A stretch of 17,303 nucleotides of DNA from Ignavibacteriales bacterium (GTDB lineage Bacteria; Bacteroidota; Ignavibacteria; Ignavibacteriales; Ignavibacteriaceae). How positions within the stretch are numbered: position 1 is the stretch's first letter; each line of letters starts with the position of its first letter. The stretch lies in the NCBI GenBank assembly GCA_027349615.1, contig DAIEML010000016.1:1-17303 (forward strand), written 5' to 3'. Position numbers and translations under genes: made by a program. The notes beneath the pieces are model-generated. The model was not told the DNA's origin, made no database searches, and saw nothing but the letters and a program-made list of their open reading frames with translations. This document shows, piece by piece, positions 15,662 to 17,303 of the stretch.

Positions 15662-15693
15662 CAAAGATAAATTAATAATAAAGATTTAACAAA
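15662..15693 (-). promoter_or_regulatory. Bacteroidota-type promoter of the zinc-ribbon/HAD/pafA operon
   Basis: On the minus strand TTTG (plus-strand 15690-15693) is followed after exactly 20 bases by TATCTTTG (15662-15669), matching the Bacteroidota housekeeping consensus TTTG-N19/21-TAnnTTTG in every fixed position. Transcription would begin about 40 bases before the ATG at 15615. The remaining 150 bases up to the plus-strand gene at 15840 are A/T-rich, with TATAAT boxes at 15700-15705 and 15742-15747 but no convincing upstream partner. Confidence 0.6.
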
Positions 15694-15839
15694 AAGATCT
15701 ATAATATTAGAAAATATCTACAGCCTCTGCGGAGTTAAGATTATAATAGATTTAATACTGATGTGTATACTCGTTCCAATTTTTTAATTTATTTTCATAT
15801 AAATAATAAATACTAATTATAAATAAAAGAGGTGCGTAA

Positions 15840-16268
15840 ATGAAAAATTTAACGTTAACTATAGTTCTATTAACTGCATTTATTTTGATTGGAATGCAGC
15901 CAATCGTACACGCTCAAAGCTCTCCGGTAATGTATTTTTGCGAGAGATATGATCAAGACCAAGGCGAAATTGGTATAAGTGATAGATTTACAAAAGGATA
16001 TTTAACAGTTATGGTTAAAGCTGATAAACCGCTCGGTTTGAAAAATGTGTATATTGAATTTGATAAATATAATTTTTACTCGCATAAATTTGATTTCTAT
16101 AAAAAATTCAATTATACAATTGATCCAGATATGAAATATGTTTATTTCTCCAAAAACGAAGACAGCGATCTAAAATTTGAAGAAGCAGGATTTTACCGCG
16201 TGTTTCTTTTAAATGATGCGAATGAAACAATTGCAAGCGCATTAATTGAAATTACAGATTCCAATTAA
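15840..16268 (+). CDS. Small secreted protein of unknown function
   Basis: I do not recognise this 142-residue protein. It has a strong signal peptide (basic start, hydrophobic core about 5-18, likely cut after A-H-A-Q near residue 26), so it is exported. The mature part, about 115 residues, is rich in aromatic residues (Tyr and Phe) and Lys/Asp and looks like alternating beta strands ending with A-S-A-L-I-E-I-T-D, suggesting a single compact beta-sandwich (inference). There is one Cys (residue 36), not placed as a lipobox. Translation should be efficient: AGAGGTG, a near-perfect Shine-Dalgarno, sits 6 bases before the ATG. It is a single-gene unit with its own terminator right after the stop. 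No catalytic motif is seen. Confidence 0.75.
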   Translation: MKNLTLTIVLLTAFILIGMQPIVHAQSSPVMYFCERYDQDQGEIGISDRFTKGYLTVMVKADKPLGLKNVYIEFDKYNFYSHKFDFYKKFNYTIDPDMKYVYFSKNEDSDLKFEEAGFYRVFLLNDANETIASALIEITDSN

Positions 16269-16278
16269 TTTATATTTA

Positions 16279-16313
16279 GAGCGGCACTTTTAATGTGCCG
16301 CTCACTTTTATTT
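16279..16313 (+). terminator. Intrinsic terminator after the small secreted protein gene
   Basis: GAGCGGCAC (16279-16287) and GTGCCGCTC (16295-16303) form a perfect, GC-rich 9-bp stem with a 7-base loop, followed by ACTTTTATTT. It begins 10 bases after the TAA at 16266-16268. This is the clearest Rho-independent terminator of the window for the plus strand. Confidence 0.88.
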
Positions 16314-16385
16314 ACTTTCCGAGTATAACTTCATTTAATCTAAATCAATTCTTTTTTTAAGCTTAACATTTAAATTAGAGATAGA

Positions 16386-16393
16386 TAATTTTG
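16386..16393 (+). promoter_or_regulatory. TAnnTTTG box upstream of the ypdA-like gene, tentative promoter
   Basis: TAATTTTG fits the Bacteroidota -7 box and lies between the terminator at 16279-16313 and the start at 16412. The upstream box is poor (CTTA at 20 bases), and the leader would be very short (about 12 bases), so this remains weak. Confidence 0.3.
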
Positions 16394-16411
16394 TAATTAA
16401 GGATTGTCAAA

Positions 16412-17303
16412 ATGAATGAGAATTATTTCGATGTAATTATTATTGGTGCCGGTCCAATCGGTTTATCTTCCGGCATAGAAGCTGTAAAAAGAAAATTTAC
16501 TCATTTGATTATTGAAAAAGGCTGTTTGGTAAATTCGATTTTTCATTATCCTACAAACATGACTTTCTTTTCAACTTCTGAAAGACTTGAAATTGGAGAT
16601 GTTCCATTTGTTTCTCATAGCGATAAACCAACTAGAAGAGAAGCTCTAGAATATTATAGAAGAGTAAAACATGCATGGAATTTAAAGGTTAAGATTTATG
16701 AAAAAGTAACCTCAATTGATAAAGAAAAGAATATTTTTGTTATAACTTCCGATAAGGAGAAATATCATTCCAAGAAATTAATAATTTCTACCGGCTTTTT
16801 TGATAAGCCAAATTTTCTAAATATTCCCGGCGAAGAACTACCGAAAGTAAAACATTATTTTGATGAAGCTCATCCTTATGCTTATTTGAAACTTGTTGTT
16901 GTTGGCGCGGCTAATTCCGCTGTTGATGTAGCTCTTGAAACTTATAGGCGCGGCGCAGAAGTTACAATGGTAATTAGAGAAGACAAAATTAGAGATAGCG
17001 TTAAATATTGGGTTAAGCCTGACATCGATAATAGAATTAAAGAAGGTTCTATCAAAGCATATTTTAATTCAAACATTTTGAAGATCAAGGAAAGCGAAGT
17101 AGAAATTCAAACTCCCGAAGGAATAATTACAATTCAAAACGATTTTGTTTTTGCTATGACCGGTTACCATCCTGATCATGATTTGTTGAGAAATGCTGGC
17201 GTAAATATTTTAGGCGATGAAGATAAAGTTCCTGAATTCGATAATGAAACTTTTGAAACAAACAAAAAGGGAATTTATCTTGCTGGTGTTGTTTGTAGCG
17301 GAG
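16412..17303 (+). CDS. ypdA: YpdA-family FAD/NADPH oxidoreductase (bacillithiol disulfide reductase-like), 3' end outside window
   Basis: This flavoprotein should reduce the disulfide of a low-molecular-weight thiol (bacillithiol or a relative) with NADPH, in the cytoplasm. 297 codons are visible, of about 325 usual for the family. The FAD motif G-A-G-P-I-G-L is at 12-18 and the NADPH motif V-V-G-A-A-N-S-A-V-D near 168-177. Marks specific for YpdA are V-N-S-I-F-H-Y-P-T-N-M-T-F-F-S-T (about 46-61) and K-Y-W-V-K-P-D-I-D-N-R-I-K-E-G-S (about 197-212). There is no thioredoxin-reductase C-x-x-C. Where Firmicutes YpdA has a cysteine in G-x-G-P-C-G, this protein has Ile16; a Cys appears instead near the right edge (A-G-V-V-C-S-G). 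The start is supported by AAGGA 8 bases upstream. The gene follows a strong terminator and so has its own promoter. Confidence 0.88.
   Translation, partial: MNENYFDVIIIGAGPIGLSSGIEAVKRKFTHLIIEKGCLVNSIFHYPTNMTFFSTSERLEIGDVPFVSHSDKPTRREALEYYRRVKHAWNLKVKIYEKVTSIDKEKNIFVITSDKEKYHSKKLIISTGFFDKPNFLNIPGEELPKVKHYFDEAHPYAYLKLVVVGAANSAVDVALETYRRGAEVTMVIREDKIRDSVKYWVKPDIDNRIKEGSIKAYFNSNILKIKESEVEIQTPEGIITIQNDFVFAMTGYHPDHDLLRNAGVNILGDEDKVPEFDNETFETNKKGIYLAGVVCSG

Noticed and set aside
15700..15747. TATAAT boxes as promoters of the gene at 15840
   Set aside because: In DNA this A/T-rich such boxes are expected by chance; no -35 element is present at a proper distance, and the boxes lie 90-140 bases from the start.
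1..17303. Mobile element, prophage, CRISPR array, toxin-antitoxin or defence island
   Set aside because: No transposase, integrase, long inverted or direct repeats, repeat-spacer pattern or defence-type domain was seen; the genes are ordinary chromosomal ones of uniform composition.

Overview
The window is AT-rich (by eye about one third G+C), densely coding bacterial chromosome. Protein flavour, weak or mixed Shine-Dalgarno use and at least one TTTG-N20-TAnnTTTG promoter point to the FCB superphylum. I would guess Ignavibacteriota or a Bacteroidota/Chlorobi relative; this is judged from sequence character, not from a database search. There is no rRNA, tRNA, CRISPR array, insertion sequence or phage gene, and no gene-free stretch longer than about 225 bases.

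Layout. The left edge holds the 3' end of a prolyl-tRNA synthetase gene, closed by a perfect hairpin shared with the convergent operon to its right. That operon (minus strand) is a 289-residue membrane protein of unknown function coupled by a 4-base ATGA overlap to an OPT-family oligopeptide transporter. Next come a plus-strand RsmI-type rRNA methyltransferase with an unusual motif, then a convergent minus-strand pair: a class I SAM methyltransferase and an RlmD/RumA-type 23S rRNA uracil-C5 methyltransferase. The latter carries an in-frame TGA that separates its iron-sulfur half from its catalytic half.

From 6.3 to 13.1 kb everything reads on the plus strand: a secreted barrel-like protein, an S9 prolyl-oligopeptidase-family peptidase followed closely by a DUF1232/YkvA membrane protein, a Nudix ADP-ribose pyrophosphatase, RecN, and the heme chaperone HemW. 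HemW ends against a minus-strand three-gene operon: a small cysteine-rich protein, a HAD phosphatase (4-base overlap) and a PafA-type alkaline phosphatase with all its known active-site residues. A hairpin inside the end of hemW probably terminates both transcripts. The right end holds a small secreted protein with its own strong ribosome binding site and terminator, then the 5' part of a YpdA-family (bacillithiol disulfide reductase-like) flavoprotein cut by the window edge.

Most of the window is housekeeping: translation and rRNA modification (proS, rsmI, rlmD), DNA repair (recN), heme chaperoning (hemW), nutrient salvage (peptide uptake, secreted peptidase, phosphatase) and thiol redox (ypdA). 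I see no defence island or new multi-gene system. The points most worth a second look are the in-frame TGA in rlmD, the OPT transporter partner protein, the divergent RsmI, the phosphatase operon with its cysteine-rich leader gene, and the YpdA homologue lacking the cysteine reported as important in Firmicutes.
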